Shown in pieces: positions 9,164-18,378 of a stretch of DNA of 64,000 nt. The notes beneath the pieces are model-generated. The model did no database searches, had not been told where the DNA came from, and saw only the letters and a list, made by a program, of their open reading frames with translations. The position numbers and the translations under genes were made by a program. This DNA comes from Myxococcales bacterium (lineage in GTDB: Bacteria > Myxococcota_A > Bradymonadia > UBA7976 > UBA1532), in assembly GCA_020633555.1 (NCBI GenBank), contig JACKDL010000006.1, forward strand, positions 1-64,000, given 5' to 3'. Position 1 is the stretch's first letter. The number at the start of each line of letters is the position of its first letter.

Positions 9164-12022
9164 ATGCGCGCATGGCAACTCGCCCAGGTGGCGTCCCTCG
9201 CCGCGGCTCTGGTGGCCGTCGGCTGCGATGACGGGGGCGGCTCCACGCCGACCCCTCAGCCTGACATGGGTCAGGGCGGCGCCGGTGGGGACGGCGGCGC
9301 CGGGGGCATGGGCGGCGCCGGGGGCATGGGCGGCGTCGGTGGCCAGGGGGGTCAGGGCGGCGGCGGCGCCGGCGGGGTCGGCGGGGGCATGCCCTGTGAC
9401 TGCGGTCCTGGGTGTGCCGAGGCCGAGTGCGTCGAGGCCAGCCCCTGTGCGGCGGACGACGGCTGTCGCGCCGGGCGCATCTGCGAAGGCGAAGCGTGCG
9501 TGGACGGGTGTGCCGACGACGCCGCCTGCGCGGCCACGCCGGGCACGCCGTTTTGCGTGGACGGCCGCTGCGGCAACTGCGCCACCGACGAGGACTGCTT
9601 CGGAGCCGCGGTGTGCAACGCGCTGAAGGTCTGTGAGGCCCCCGAGCAGTGCGAGGCGACGCGGGAGTGCCTGGGCGACGTCTGCGACGCCCAGACCAGC
9701 GACTGCCAGCCGGCGTTCGACTGCGCGCGGGATGGCTGCCCGGGCGAGATGATCTGTGGGGCGTCCGGCCAGTGCCGGCCCAACCTCGAGGGGCCTTGCC
9801 GCAACGACGACGAGTGCGCCTTTGGCGATGTCTGCGTGGACGTGGGGCGGGAGAACCGCTGCACCGCGTGCGTCGCCGACGCCGACTGCCCGGGACGCCA
9901 GGTCTGCCAGCCCGGGCCCGGGGGCAGCCAGTGCGTCGAGCCGGCGTCCTGTGAGCTGGACGAGGACTGCATCGGCGGTCGCCGCTGCGAGGGCGGGCAG
10001 TGCGCCGCGCCCCAGTGCGTGGGCGACGTCTTCGACGGGAATGACGGGCCGGCCACGGCGCAGCGCATGCAAGGGGACCTGGTCTACCGGGCGCTCAACT
10101 CCTGCGGCGACGACTGGTACGTGATGGCGGTGCCGGCCAACACGGTGGCGACGATCACGCTGCGTCAGCGGGACCGCGGTGTGGATCTGGATCTCATCCT
10201 GGCCAGCGCAGACGGCCGTGTCCTCGAGCGGGCCTCAACGGGGATGCCGGTCGAGGCGCTGGTGGTCAGCCCCAGCGCGAACGAGCGCGACGTGGTGTTC
10301 GCGGTCGTGCAGAACGGGCCGGCTTCGGTGGGGGGCTACGACCTCGAGATTGGCTTTGGGGGCGCCGGCGACGCTTGTCTCGACGATGCCTTTGAGGCGG
10401 GCGGCGGGGACGACGACATCAGCACGTCGCGTTTCGTGCGCTCGCCGTCGGACGCAGGCTTCGGGGGCGCCGTCACCGGCCGCATCTGCGCGGGCGACGA
10501 TGACTGGCTGTGCTTCGCCATGCAGGCCCGCGAGACCTTCACCGCCACCGGCGAAGCCGTCGGCGGCGCCACCCTGACGGCCGAGCTGGTTTCGGCGGCC
10601 GATCCCGGCGAGATCATCGCCACCGGAGCCTGGGGCGGCGAGCAGGCGATGGACCTGAACGAGGCACTGGCCGTTGGCACCTACTGTCTGCGGTTGAGCG
10701 CGGCGACGGGCAGCGCGGCCTACAGCCTCAACCTGAACGCGTTCACTTCGGCCGTGAGCCGGGTGTGCAGCGACGCGACCCCGCTGATCGGGCTGGGGGA
10801 TGTGGACGGGAGCGCCGACGGCGAGCTGCCCCGTGAGGCCGAGAACAGCATGTCGCCGCTGTGCGGCGCAGGGCTGGCCAACGGCGGTGAGAACGCCTTC
10901 ACCATCGAGGTGGATGGCCCGCGTCTGTTGACCGCGCGGGTGACCGGCCTGGGCTCGGGGAGCCTCGGCGATCCCGTGCTGAGCCTGCGCGGCGACTGCA
11001 AGGTGGCCGCCAGCGAGCTCGGCTGCTCGACGAGCTGGGTGGACCCCGATGATCCCTTCCTGCCGCGGACGAACCCGACGCAGCTCCGCGTGCCGCTGCC
11101 CGAGGCGGGTGTATACACGCTGCTCGTCGATGGCATCGACGTCGGGCGCGATCCCACCTACCGGCTCGAGGCCGAGATCACCGGGCTGGCGGCGCCGCCC
11201 GCGAACGACACGTGTGACGGCGCGCAGGCCGTGGAGCTGCGGGCAGGGAGCACCGAGCTGGCCGTGAACCTCGACCAGGCGTCCGATGATTTCCTGGGCT
11301 GCTTCGGGAGCGGTGGCCCCGACGCGGTGTACGCCGTCTCGCTGCCGGCGGACTCGCGGGTGACCGTGCGGGCGTTCAGCCAGCCGGCGGGCTTCGCGGT
11401 GGGGGCCTACCTGACGTCGCGCTGCGGCGGGGTGGGGCCCATCGCCTGCGGCCTGGGCTTTGACGAGGTGATCCCTGCGGGTGACTACTTCCTGGTGGTG
11501 GACGGGGTGGACAGCAACGCGCGGGGCCGCGCTGTGCTCGACGTGACGGTGGATCCCGTGGGTCCGGTGCCCGCCAACGACACCTGCGACGCCGCTCAGG
11601 CGGTCCAGGAGGCTTCGGGCTCGGTGCAGGGCGACACGCGCGCCGCCGCGGACGACTACCAGCTCCCCGACAACAACCGCTGCACGGGGCACGACTCGCG
11701 GGGTGGGGATGTGGCCTTCACCGTCCCGGTGACCGGGGGTCAGCGGACCTTCATCCAGGCCGTGCCGGAGGCCGGCTGGGACCTGTCCCTCTACGTGGTG
11801 GCCGATTGCGATCGGCCGCTGGACGACTGCCGTGGCAGCGACGGCGCCCTGGCCGAGGCGGTGGTGTACACCCCCGCCGCCGATGGGACCGCCCTGGTGG
11901 TGGTGGACGGCTCGGCCGGCGAGTCCGGGCGGTTCACGCTGAACTGGGGACCTGCGGAGTGTGAGGCCGACGGCGAGTGCGACGCGGGGCGCTGCGAGGC
12001 GTTCCGTTGCGTCGCCCCGTGA
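9164..12022 (+). CDS. Giant Cys-rich lipoprotein with Gly-rich tether and PPC-like domains, 952 aa
   Basis: The signal ends at the lipobox LVAVGC (about residue 22), followed by an acidic/Gly-rich linker of GGAGG/GGMGG units to about residue 75. Cys-rich modules (DDGCRAGRICEGEACVDGC, DEDCIGGRRCEGGQC) fill roughly residues 80-285. Four or more beta-sandwich domains resembling PPC modules follow (DDWYVMAVPANT, DDWLCFAM, YTLLVDG, YFLVVDG), and a short Cys motif closes the protein (ECEADGECDAGRCEAFRC). GGGGAG eight bases upstream supports the ATG. It is divergent from the PKD protein and parallel in design to the lipoprotein at 995-4342, so the three probably act together at the cell surface. No enzymatic motif is visible. 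Confidence 0.85.
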   Translation: MRAWQLAQVASLAAALVAVGCDDGGGSTPTPQPDMGQGGAGGDGGAGGMGGAGGMGGVGGQGGQGGGGAGGVGGGMPCDCGPGCAEAECVEASPCAADDGCRAGRICEGEACVDGCADDAACAATPGTPFCVDGRCGNCATDEDCFGAAVCNALKVCEAPEQCEATRECLGDVCDAQTSDCQPAFDCARDGCPGEMICGASGQCRPNLEGPCRNDDECAFGDVCVDVGRENRCTACVADADCPGRQVCQPGPGGSQCVEPASCELDEDCIGGRRCEGGQCAAPQCVGDVFDGNDGPATAQRMQGDLVYRALNSCGDDWYVMAVPANTVATITLRQRDRGVDLDLILASADGRVLERASTGMPVEALVVSPSANERDVVFAVVQNGPASVGGYDLEIGFGGAGDACLDDAFEAGGGDDDISTSRFVRSPSDAGFGGAVTGRICAGDDDWLCFAMQARETFTATGEAVGGATLTAELVSAADPGEIIATGAWGGEQAMDLNEALAVGTYCLRLSAATGSAAYSLNLNAFTSAVSRVCSDATPLIGLGDVDGSADGELPREAENSMSPLCGAGLANGGENAFTIEVDGPRLLTARVTGLGSGSLGDPVLSLRGDCKVAASELGCSTSWVDPDDPFLPRTNPTQLRVPLPEAGVYTLLVDGIDVGRDPTYRLEAEITGLAAPPANDTCDGAQAVELRAGSTELAVNLDQASDDFLGCFGSGGPDAVYAVSLPADSRVTVRAFSQPAGFAVGAYLTSRCGGVGPIACGLGFDEVIPAGDYFLVVDGVDSNARGRAVLDVTVDPVGPVPANDTCDAAQAVQEASGSVQGDTRAAADDYQLPDNNRCTGHDSRGGDVAFTVPVTGGQRTFIQAVPEAGWDLSLYVVADCDRPLDDCRGSDGALAEAVVYTPAADGTALVVVDGSAGESGRFTLNWGPAECEADGECDAGRCEAFRCVAP

Positions 12023-12038
12023 GCCAGCGAGGCGGTCG

Positions 12039-12668
12039 ATGAACCGTCTCATCGTCCCGCTGGCCCTGGTGGCGATGGCGGGGCTGATCTATGCGGTGGT
12101 GGGCGGGGATGCCTTTCGCGGCGGCCCCGCTCAGGCGCCGACCCCCGCGGACGCGGCACCTCCGCCGCCCGCGCCGCCTCCGCCCCCGCCCATCGTAGCG
12201 ATGGACGCCGGCGTGCCCTTCGACATGGCCGTGCCCGAGGACACCGCTTCGGTGGAGACCCTGCGGCAGTTCGGGGTGTTCGGGCGCGACGCCCAGTACC
12301 TCGACGCCTTGCTGCACGGTCAGTTCGACCGCGCAGAGGACAAGGGGGGCCCTACCTACCGCAGCAGCGAGGGGACGCAGGTGACCTTCCGTGTCGAGGG
12401 AGGCCTGGTCACCGGTGCCCGAGCCGACTTCGGTGAGCGGGCCATGAGCGCAAACCTCACCGGGCTCTCCTGGATCTTCTCGGGGCAGCGGGACCACATC
12501 CCGTTGCACTGGGAGGGGTCCACCGCCGGCGAGCGTTACGATGGCAGCTACCGGGACCGGTTCGGGCGGACCGTGTACTACCGGGGCGCCTTGCAGATCT
12601 CGGGCGACGAGGGTCTCTACGGGCCGGCCTGGATCGAACTCTCGGCCCGGCCCTTCAAGTCCCCGTGA
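12039..12668 (+). CDS. Membrane-anchored Pro-rich protein, 209 aa
   Basis: An N-terminal hydrophobic segment (MNRLIVPLALVAMAGLIYAVV) acts as a signal anchor and is followed by an Ala/Pro linker with runs of Pro (about residues 30-50). The C-terminal ~150 residues form a compact domain beginning DTASVETLRQFGVFGRDAQYLDALL and are rich in aromatic and charged residues. I recognise no family. GAGG six bases before the ATG at 12039 fixes this start. The gene begins 17 bp after the Cys-rich lipoprotein and overlaps the next gene by 4 bp (GTGA), so the three are likely one transcript. Periplasmic location is inferred. Confidence 0.75.
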   Translation: MNRLIVPLALVAMAGLIYAVVGGDAFRGGPAQAPTPADAAPPPPAPPPPPPIVAMDAGVPFDMAVPEDTASVETLRQFGVFGRDAQYLDALLHGQFDRAEDKGGPTYRSSEGTQVTFRVEGGLVTGARADFGERAMSANLTGLSWIFSGQRDHIPLHWEGSTAGERYDGSYRDRFGRTVYYRGALQISGDEGLYGPAWIELSARPFKSP

Positions 12669-13834
12669 CGGCGCCGCTCGATCCGGGCGCCATTCGTCCT
12701 CACTACGGCGCCTTCCTTCCGCCCGGGCGAATCCTGCTGACGGGACACTCCCATCAAGGGTGGCCCGACGTGGCCCGGGCGGCGATGATCGAGGCCTTCG
12801 AGGACGCCGCCGCACACGTGGACGACAAGTGGGCGCGGGTGCTGTCGCGCGCGGATCGGGTACGGCGCCACGTGGCCCGCCGGATCGGCGCCCAGGCGGA
12901 CGAGATCGCCCTCGGGGCGAACACCCACGAGCTGGTGGCGCGCTTCCTCAGCGGACTGGACTGGCGCCGCGGGCGGCATCTGGTCACCACCGAGGGGGAG
13001 TTCCACAGCATGCGGCGCCAGCTCCTGAGGCTGGCCGAGGCCGGGGTCGAGGTCCATTGGGAGCCGGTGGCGCCCGTGGCCACCCTGGCGGCGCGCCTGG
13101 CGGCGGCTGTGCGGCCGGACACGGTGGGCCTGCTGGCCTCGACGGTGCTGTTCCAGACGTCGACGGTGGTGCCGGGGCTGGCTCAGGCGGCCGCGGCGGC
13201 GGTTGCCGTGGGCGCACAGGTGCTGTTCGACGCCTACCACGCCTTCGACGCGCTGCCGTTCACCGTCGCCGAGCTGGGCGGCGGGGTGTTTGTGACCGCG
13301 GGCGGCTACAAGTACGCCCAGTGGGGCGAGGGCTGCTGCTGGCTGAGGGTGCCGCCCGGCGTCAACCTGCGACCGGTGTTCACCGGGTGGTTCAGCGACT
13401 TCGAGGGGCTGGCGGATCCCGCGGCCCGCGGGCCCGTGGGCTATGGCCCGGACGGCGCTCACCGGTTCGCCGGCAGCACCTTCGAGCCCACCAGCGTGTA
13501 TCGCGCCGCCGCAGTGTGCGACTTCTTCGAGGCGCAGGGCATGACCGTGCCCGCGCTGCGCGCCACCAGCCTGGCGCAGACGGCGCGGCTCCTGCAGGGT
13601 TTGGAGGGGCTGCCCGGGTGCACCGTGCTGACCCCGCGCGAGGGGCCCGCCAGGGGCGGCTTCGTCGCGGTCCAGGTCGCAGGTGCGGCGCGGGTGGTTC
13701 AGGGCCTGCGCGCCCGGGGCGTCTTCGCCGACGCCCGCGGCGATGTCCTCCGGTTGGGGCCTGCGCCCTACCTGCTCGACGCCGATCTACAGGGCGGGCT
13801 GGACGCGCTCCGTGCGGTCCTGGTCGGGGGATGA
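12665..13834 (+). CDS. Kynureninase-like PLP-dependent enzyme (class V aminotransferase fold), 389 aa
   Basis: Cytoplasmic PLP enzyme. The Schiff-base Lys is K216 in GGYKYAQWGEG, comparable to the SYKYL motif of kynureninases, and the cofactor-binding acid and histidine lie in LFDAYHAFDALPF about 27 residues before it. Length is close to the usual ~400. The strongest resemblance is to kynureninase (kynurenine to anthranilate plus alanine), but no other tryptophan-catabolism gene is nearby. A different substrate, such as Cys-desulfurase-like or carbon-sulfur lyase activity, cannot be excluded. The start is GTG overlapping the previous stop (GTGA). Confidence 0.72.
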   Translation: MTAPLDPGAIRPHYGAFLPPGRILLTGHSHQGWPDVARAAMIEAFEDAAAHVDDKWARVLSRADRVRRHVARRIGAQADEIALGANTHELVARFLSGLDWRRGRHLVTTEGEFHSMRRQLLRLAEAGVEVHWEPVAPVATLAARLAAAVRPDTVGLLASTVLFQTSTVVPGLAQAAAAAVAVGAQVLFDAYHAFDALPFTVAELGGGVFVTAGGYKYAQWGEGCCWLRVPPGVNLRPVFTGWFSDFEGLADPAARGPVGYGPDGAHRFAGSTFEPTSVYRAAAVCDFFEAQGMTVPALRATSLAQTARLLQGLEGLPGCTVLTPREGPARGGFVAVQVAGAARVVQGLRARGVFADARGDVLRLGPAPYLLDADLQGGLDALRAVLVGG

Positions 13835-13865
13835 CGGCGGAGTGACGCCCCCGCGTCGCGGGACG

Positions 13866-13894
13866 TTCCGGGGCGCCGCGGGGTGTGCTAGGTT
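13866..13894 (+). promoter_or_regulatory. Weak candidate promoter before the HEAT-protein gene
   Basis: TTCCGG (13866-13871), a 17-base spacer and TAGGTT (13889-13894), about 30 bases before the ATG at 13925. The -10 fits the recurring TAnnnT pattern; the -35 match is poor. Confidence 0.3.
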
Positions 13895-13924
13895 GCCAGA
13901 GTCCGCCGGTCCCAGGAGACCCCC

Positions 13925-16900
13925 ATGGAGGACGAGGCTGTCGTCCTCGACCCGGTCGAGGCCCGCTTCGCGGTGCGCAAGGCATTCACCGCCATGGACG
14001 GTGTCCTCCGGCAAGGGGGATCACCGGGCGCGCTGACGTTGGATCACATCGTCGAAGAGCTGGGGCTGGCGCTCACCGCCGGGCCGATGCTGCTGAACTT
14101 CGGCCCCAACGTGGTCTCGATGGGCACCGAGATCGTGCACCTGGCCGATCACTTTGATGGGAACGCCGCGGGGCGGCTGTTCGAGGCGGGCGTCCGCCAC
14201 CTGCAGCTCCCGCAGACGGCTGACGCCGACCAGATCACGGCGCTGGTGCGGTTGATCTTCGCCCGCGAAGGGCACGATCTGGGGCACGCGCTGCGGACCG
14301 CGCCCGTGGGTCAGGCCGACGTGGTGGACCCCTGGGTGGAGCATCACCGGCGCCGCTCGAAGGCCTTCATGGGCCCGTACCGGGCGGTGCTGACCGCGCT
14401 GTTTCCCGGGGTCGCGGGGCCGCCGCCGAGCGAGGCGCGTCACCGCGAGACGGTGATGATGACCGAGGCCGTTCGCCGGGCCGAGGCCGCGTTCGCCGAG
14501 GCCGCGACGGAGTGCGACACGCTGTCGGAACGCCTGCTGGCAGAGGGGCGGGCGGCGTGGAGCGAAGTGCGGACCGGGCGCCACCTGCTGGATCTGCTGG
14601 TGCGCGTGGCCATGCGCCAGGGACAGCCCCTGAACCCCGAGCAGACCGCGGACGCCATCGTCGGCTCGTTGGGTCTGGTGGGGCGCGGCGGCGACTGGAA
14701 GGCCGTTTCCGATGGCCTGCGCGGGTTGCGGGACCTGGCCGACGCCGCCGCGGATCTGGACGACAAGGCGGCCGCGGCCCGGGTGTTCAAGCTCGCGGGC
14801 ACCGGCGCCCGCGCGGCCCGGATGGTGGCTCGGCTGGCGCACCTGGCGTCGCCCGACTTCATGGCCTGGGCCCGCTGGTTCTTTCATCGGTACGGCCAGA
14901 TGGAGGCCGACGAGCTGGTGGACGCTTTCGGTGGGGTCACCGAGCCGGCCGGGTTGGCGTTCCTGCGCGATCTGGTCAACTGGCGCGATGATCTGAACCC
15001 GCGCTGGTGGCTCGAGCGGATCGAGGACGAGCGGCCCCACGTGGTCACCGAGGCGCTGGTGGCCCTGCAGCGCGTCGAGCTCTCGGCCCGCCAGCGCGAG
15101 GTGGTGGCCAAGGCGCTCACACACCCCGAGCCCGACACCCGGCTGCGCGCGTTGAAGCTGCTGGGCAACACCATCAACACCGAGATCCGCACCCACTTCC
15201 TCACGCTGCTGAACGACGAGGACTTCAAGGTCCGGCAGGCTGCCTTGGCGCGGCTGGTTCATCTGCAGGACAAGCACTCGGCGTCGGCCATCGTCACGGT
15301 GGTCCGGTCCGAGCGCTTCGGCGAGTACGATGAGGATGAGCAGCGGCGCCTGTTCGAGGCCCTGGCGCGCCTGGGCGGCGACCGCTTCATTCGGGCCTTC
15401 CGCGACATCCTCAAGCTGGATGAGGGGGGCTCGCGGCTCGGCCGGCTGTTCCGGCGCGAGACCATCCCCGACGATCCCATCCGCCGTGCCGCCGTGTACG
15501 GGTTGGCGGCGCTGGGCACGCCAGACGCCATCGCCTCGTTGGAGCAGGTCGCCCGCCGGGGTTCGCGGCTGCTGGCGGATCTGGCGGGGCAGCTCGTGGA
15601 GGCAGCCACCAGCGGCCAACTCCGGGCCGACACGTTGCTGTCGGTGGCGCCCAGTCGGATCGACGCGCCCAACCCGCCGCCGTCCGAAGATGACAACGCG
15701 TCCACACGTATGGGCGAGGACCGCCTGTTCACGCCCGAGGACTACGGGCTGTCGGCCAGCGCCAGCCTCGAGATGCTGCTTCAGGGCTACCTGTCGGACG
15801 CGGCTGCGGGGCCCACCGAGCTGCCCAAGGCGGCGCCGGCTGCGCCTGAAACGGCGGCGAAGGACCCCGAGGCCGAACCCGATCCCTTCGGCGACCCGGT
15901 GTTCGCTGAGCCCGCGCCGCCGCTGACCGGGATGGCTGCCGCGCGCAAGCGCGCCCGGCCCGTGACCGCCCCGGTCGCGAAGCCGGCGGCGGCCGGCAGC
16001 GTCGGCTCCGATCCCTTCGATCCGCAAGGGCCCGGCGGTTCGGTGGGCTCGCTCCCGCCCGTGGTGGCCGAGCCGCTCGAAGGGCTCATGCTCGAGCCCG
16101 ATCTGGTGAGCAGCCCCGCTGCAGCGATTGAGCCTGCGGCACGCACAGGGGATGACGGCCTGCCGGACTTCGCCCGCACCACGCTGTCGCTCGAGCCCGT
16201 GCGGCCCGGGGCGGCCCTTGACTTCGGGGCGCTGGCGGCGCCGGGTCCGGCCGGCCCGGGCGACATGGCCGACGTCTTCCCCGTGGAGGACGACGGCTTC
16301 GAGGGCTTCGACCGCCCCTCGCTGGCGGCGCCGGCCGAGACCGAGGCGCCCAGCGGGTTCGCGCCACCGGTGCCCGCACCCACGCCAGCCGCTGAGGTGG
16401 CCCCCGAGTTGGCCGCGCTGCTCGCCGATCTGGGCGATACGCCCCCGGCCGAAGCGGGCCTGGCCCTGCTGGACTCTGCGGGCCCCCTGGGGGCAGCGGA
16501 TCTCTCCGCGGGGCCGGAGCCGGCCAGCTACGCCCTGGAGAGCGACGCGCTGCCGCGCCTGGAGACGAACGCCCCACCGGGGCTGGTGGCGGCGTCGGTC
16601 GGGGCGGGGACGGGGGCGCCGCCTTTTCCCGAGTTTGACCTGCCGCGCACGCCGTCGGGGCCGTTGACACCGCCGCAGACGCCCCTGCAGACGCCGCCAC
16701 CCCCTGGGCCCTCGGTGGGGACCGTGCCGCGCCGTGGCAACACCGGCGTGCTCCTGCCGCCACCGCCGGCGGTGGCTGGCGGCCCGCGCCCCACAACGGG
16801 TTCGTTGCAGGGGGGCGAGCGTGGCGCGGCGTCGCCCGAGGTCGGCCTGGCTGGATTGAAGGGCAACGACTCGCTGGCGCCCGAGGACGATGAGCCCAAG

Positions 16901-16960
16901 GGGCCGACGAACGAGGGCCTGGGCTCGCTGATCGACAACCTGTTCGGGGATGACGGGTGA
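13925..16960 (+). CDS. HEAT-repeat protein with long disordered C-terminus, 1011 aa
   Basis: A cytoplasmic protein with no signal or membrane segment. Residues 1-350 are alpha-helical. About 360-565 contain HEAT-type helical pairs, such as LRALKLLGNT, VRQAALARLVHLQD and IRRAAVYGLAALGTPDAIASL. About 570-985 is Pro/Ala/Glu-rich low complexity, and the tail ends in a short helix (NEGLGSLIDNLF). HEAT arrays are protein-binding scaffolds; no catalytic motif is present. AGGAGA precedes the ATG by about six bases. The gene overlaps the degenerate HD-GYP gene by 4 bp, so the two products are made together and probably interact. I cannot name the pathway. Confidence 0.78.
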   Translation: MEDEAVVLDPVEARFAVRKAFTAMDGVLRQGGSPGALTLDHIVEELGLALTAGPMLLNFGPNVVSMGTEIVHLADHFDGNAAGRLFEAGVRHLQLPQTADADQITALVRLIFAREGHDLGHALRTAPVGQADVVDPWVEHHRRRSKAFMGPYRAVLTALFPGVAGPPPSEARHRETVMMTEAVRRAEAAFAEAATECDTLSERLLAEGRAAWSEVRTGRHLLDLLVRVAMRQGQPLNPEQTADAIVGSLGLVGRGGDWKAVSDGLRGLRDLADAAADLDDKAAAARVFKLAGTGARAARMVARLAHLASPDFMAWARWFFHRYGQMEADELVDAFGGVTEPAGLAFLRDLVNWRDDLNPRWWLERIEDERPHVVTEALVALQRVELSARQREVVAKALTHPEPDTRLRALKLLGNTINTEIRTHFLTLLNDEDFKVRQAALARLVHLQDKHSASAIVTVVRSERFGEYDEDEQRRLFEALARLGGDRFIRAFRDILKLDEGGSRLGRLFRRETIPDDPIRRAAVYGLAALGTPDAIASLEQVARRGSRLLADLAGQLVEAATSGQLRADTLLSVAPSRIDAPNPPPSEDDNASTRMGEDRLFTPEDYGLSASASLEMLLQGYLSDAAAGPTELPKAAPAAPETAAKDPEAEPDPFGDPVFAEPAPPLTGMAAARKRARPVTAPVAKPAAAGSVGSDPFDPQGPGGSVGSLPPVVAEPLEGLMLEPDLVSSPAAAIEPAARTGDDGLPDFARTTLSLEPVRPGAALDFGALAAPGPAGPGDMADVFPVEDDGFEGFDRPSLAAPAETEAPSGFAPPVPAPTPAAEVAPELAALLADLGDTPPAEAGLALLDSAGPLGAADLSAGPEPASYALESDALPRLETNAPPGLVAASVGAGTGAPPFPEFDLPRTPSGPLTPPQTPLQTPPPPGPSVGTVPRRGNTGVLLPPPPAVAGGPRPTTGSLQGGERGAASPEVGLAGLKGNDSLAPEDDEPKGPTNEGLGSLIDNLFGDDG

Positions 16961-18378
16961 GAGAACCACCGGCCATGGAAGGCGCCGCCAGCGGGACCTG
17001 GCAGGCCGCTGGGATTCGGCTGCTCGAGCGCCTGGACGACGCGCTGCGGGCCGATCCGCAGGACGCCGAGGGGTTCACCGAGACCGCCGGTGGGCTGGGG
17101 CGGCACCTCCGGCGGCTCCTGCGGCATGTGGATCGCGCGGTGCTGGACCTGGATCATGGCATCCCCCGGGTCAACGGGCGGGCGCTGTGGCTCGAGCGGG
17201 ACCAGCTCGAGCGGGTGGCGCGCCTGTCACGTTGGCTCGCCCCGGCCAAGGCGGCCGGCATCGCCTTCTCGGGCGAGCCCTCGCCCGAGGCGGTGGCGCG
17301 GCTACGGGCCGTGTTTGAGCGTCTGGCCCAGTCCGGCAAGGCGCCGCGCAGCTCAGCCGACGTGGAAGCGGTGCTGGCGCGCGCGGAGGTCCAGACCATC
17401 CACCTGGTGTCCCCCGGCGGCCTCGAGACGGGCCTGACCGACGAGCAGATCCGGGTGGCGTGGCACTACGCGCGCTGCGTGGCCGGCATGGAGTCGGCGC
17501 TGTACCCGGGCGAGATCCCCTACCACGCCGTGCACGATCTGGCCGAGGGGCTGGCGCGCGGCGCCCTGGCCGATCCGCCGCTGATGGCGGCGCTGGCCCT
17601 GTCGGGTGGCCCGGAGTCGGTGGGACGGCGGGCGGCGGACGTCGCGGTGCTCTGCGCCCTGTGGTCGGTGGCGCAGGGCGAGTCCGAGGCCGAAGTGGCC
17701 GAGTGGGCGACCATCGGGCTGCTGCATGAGGCCGGTCGCACCTACACTGCCGCCGATGAGGCGTGGCCCGCAGGGGCCCGCATCTGCGTCCTGGGGGTGC
17801 GTCAGCTCGACGAGGCCCCCGATCGCGGTCGGTCGCTGGGGGACCGGGTGACCGCGGCCTTGGAGCACGGCCTGCTGCTCTCGCGCGCGCCCTTCGTCGA
17901 GGTCCGGCACACACCCCACGTCACCAGCCAGGTGGTGGCCGTGGCCCGGGCGATCCTGCGGGGCATTCGCCGCGGCCTCAGCGCCTTCGAGGTGGGGAGC
18001 CGGCTGGTGGGGCGGGGCCCCAAGGACGTGGATCCGGGCATCGTTTCGGCCATGGTCAGCCTGATCGGGCCGTACCCCATCGGCACGTTGCTCGAGCTCA
18101 CCGACGAGAGCCTGGGCGTGGTCTGGGACCAGCCGTGGGCGCCCCACCAGGCCGGCCAGATGCGGCGCCCGGTGGCGACGGTGATCGAGCGGATGGTCGA
18201 TGGGGCCGATCGGCCGCTGCCAGGGGCCGAGCGGCTGGTGACGCTTGGCGAGCCAGGGCCCGATGGGCAGCCGTGGCAGGTCCACCGCACCCTGAAGCGG
18301 GCGGGGGCGCCGGCGCTGGTGGCCTCGGTCCTCATCCGGCGGGCGCACGCCGACGCCGTCCGGCTGGGCCTGCGATGA
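16957..18378 (+). CDS. Degenerate HD-GYP-domain protein, 473 aa
   Basis: Overall order matches HD-GYP c-di-GMP phosphodiesterases: a helical N-terminal ~180 residues, an HD-like helix bundle (SVGRRAADVAVLCALWSV ... IGLLHEAGR), and the characteristic C-terminal stretch IGPYPIGTLLEL (about 370-382) seen after HD-GYP domains. The catalytic features are lost: the HD pair is H257-E258, the following GK is GR, and no HHExxDGxGYP motif exists. It is therefore probably a non-hydrolysing sensor or partner. The start may be GTG at 16957 (GTGA overlap with the HEAT gene) or ATG at 16975. It overlaps yqgE downstream by 4 bp. Binding to c-di-GMP is untested. Confidence 0.7.
   Translation: MREPPAMEGAASGTWQAAGIRLLERLDDALRADPQDAEGFTETAGGLGRHLRRLLRHVDRAVLDLDHGIPRVNGRALWLERDQLERVARLSRWLAPAKAAGIAFSGEPSPEAVARLRAVFERLAQSGKAPRSSADVEAVLARAEVQTIHLVSPGGLETGLTDEQIRVAWHYARCVAGMESALYPGEIPYHAVHDLAEGLARGALADPPLMAALALSGGPESVGRRAADVAVLCALWSVAQGESEAEVAEWATIGLLHEAGRTYTAADEAWPAGARICVLGVRQLDEAPDRGRSLGDRVTAALEHGLLLSRAPFVEVRHTPHVTSQVVAVARAILRGIRRGLSAFEVGSRLVGRGPKDVDPGIVSAMVSLIGPYPIGTLLELTDESLGVVWDQPWAPHQAGQMRRPVATVIERMVDGADRPLPGAERLVTLGEPGPDGQPWQVHRTLKRAGAPALVASVLIRRAHADAVRLGLR

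Noticed and set aside
14021..16969. 982-codon minus-strand frame opposite the HEAT-protein gene
   Set aside because: Arg/Gly/Gln-rich composition and no recognisable domain; the plus strand has the ribosome site, HEAT repeats and overlapping operon partners.
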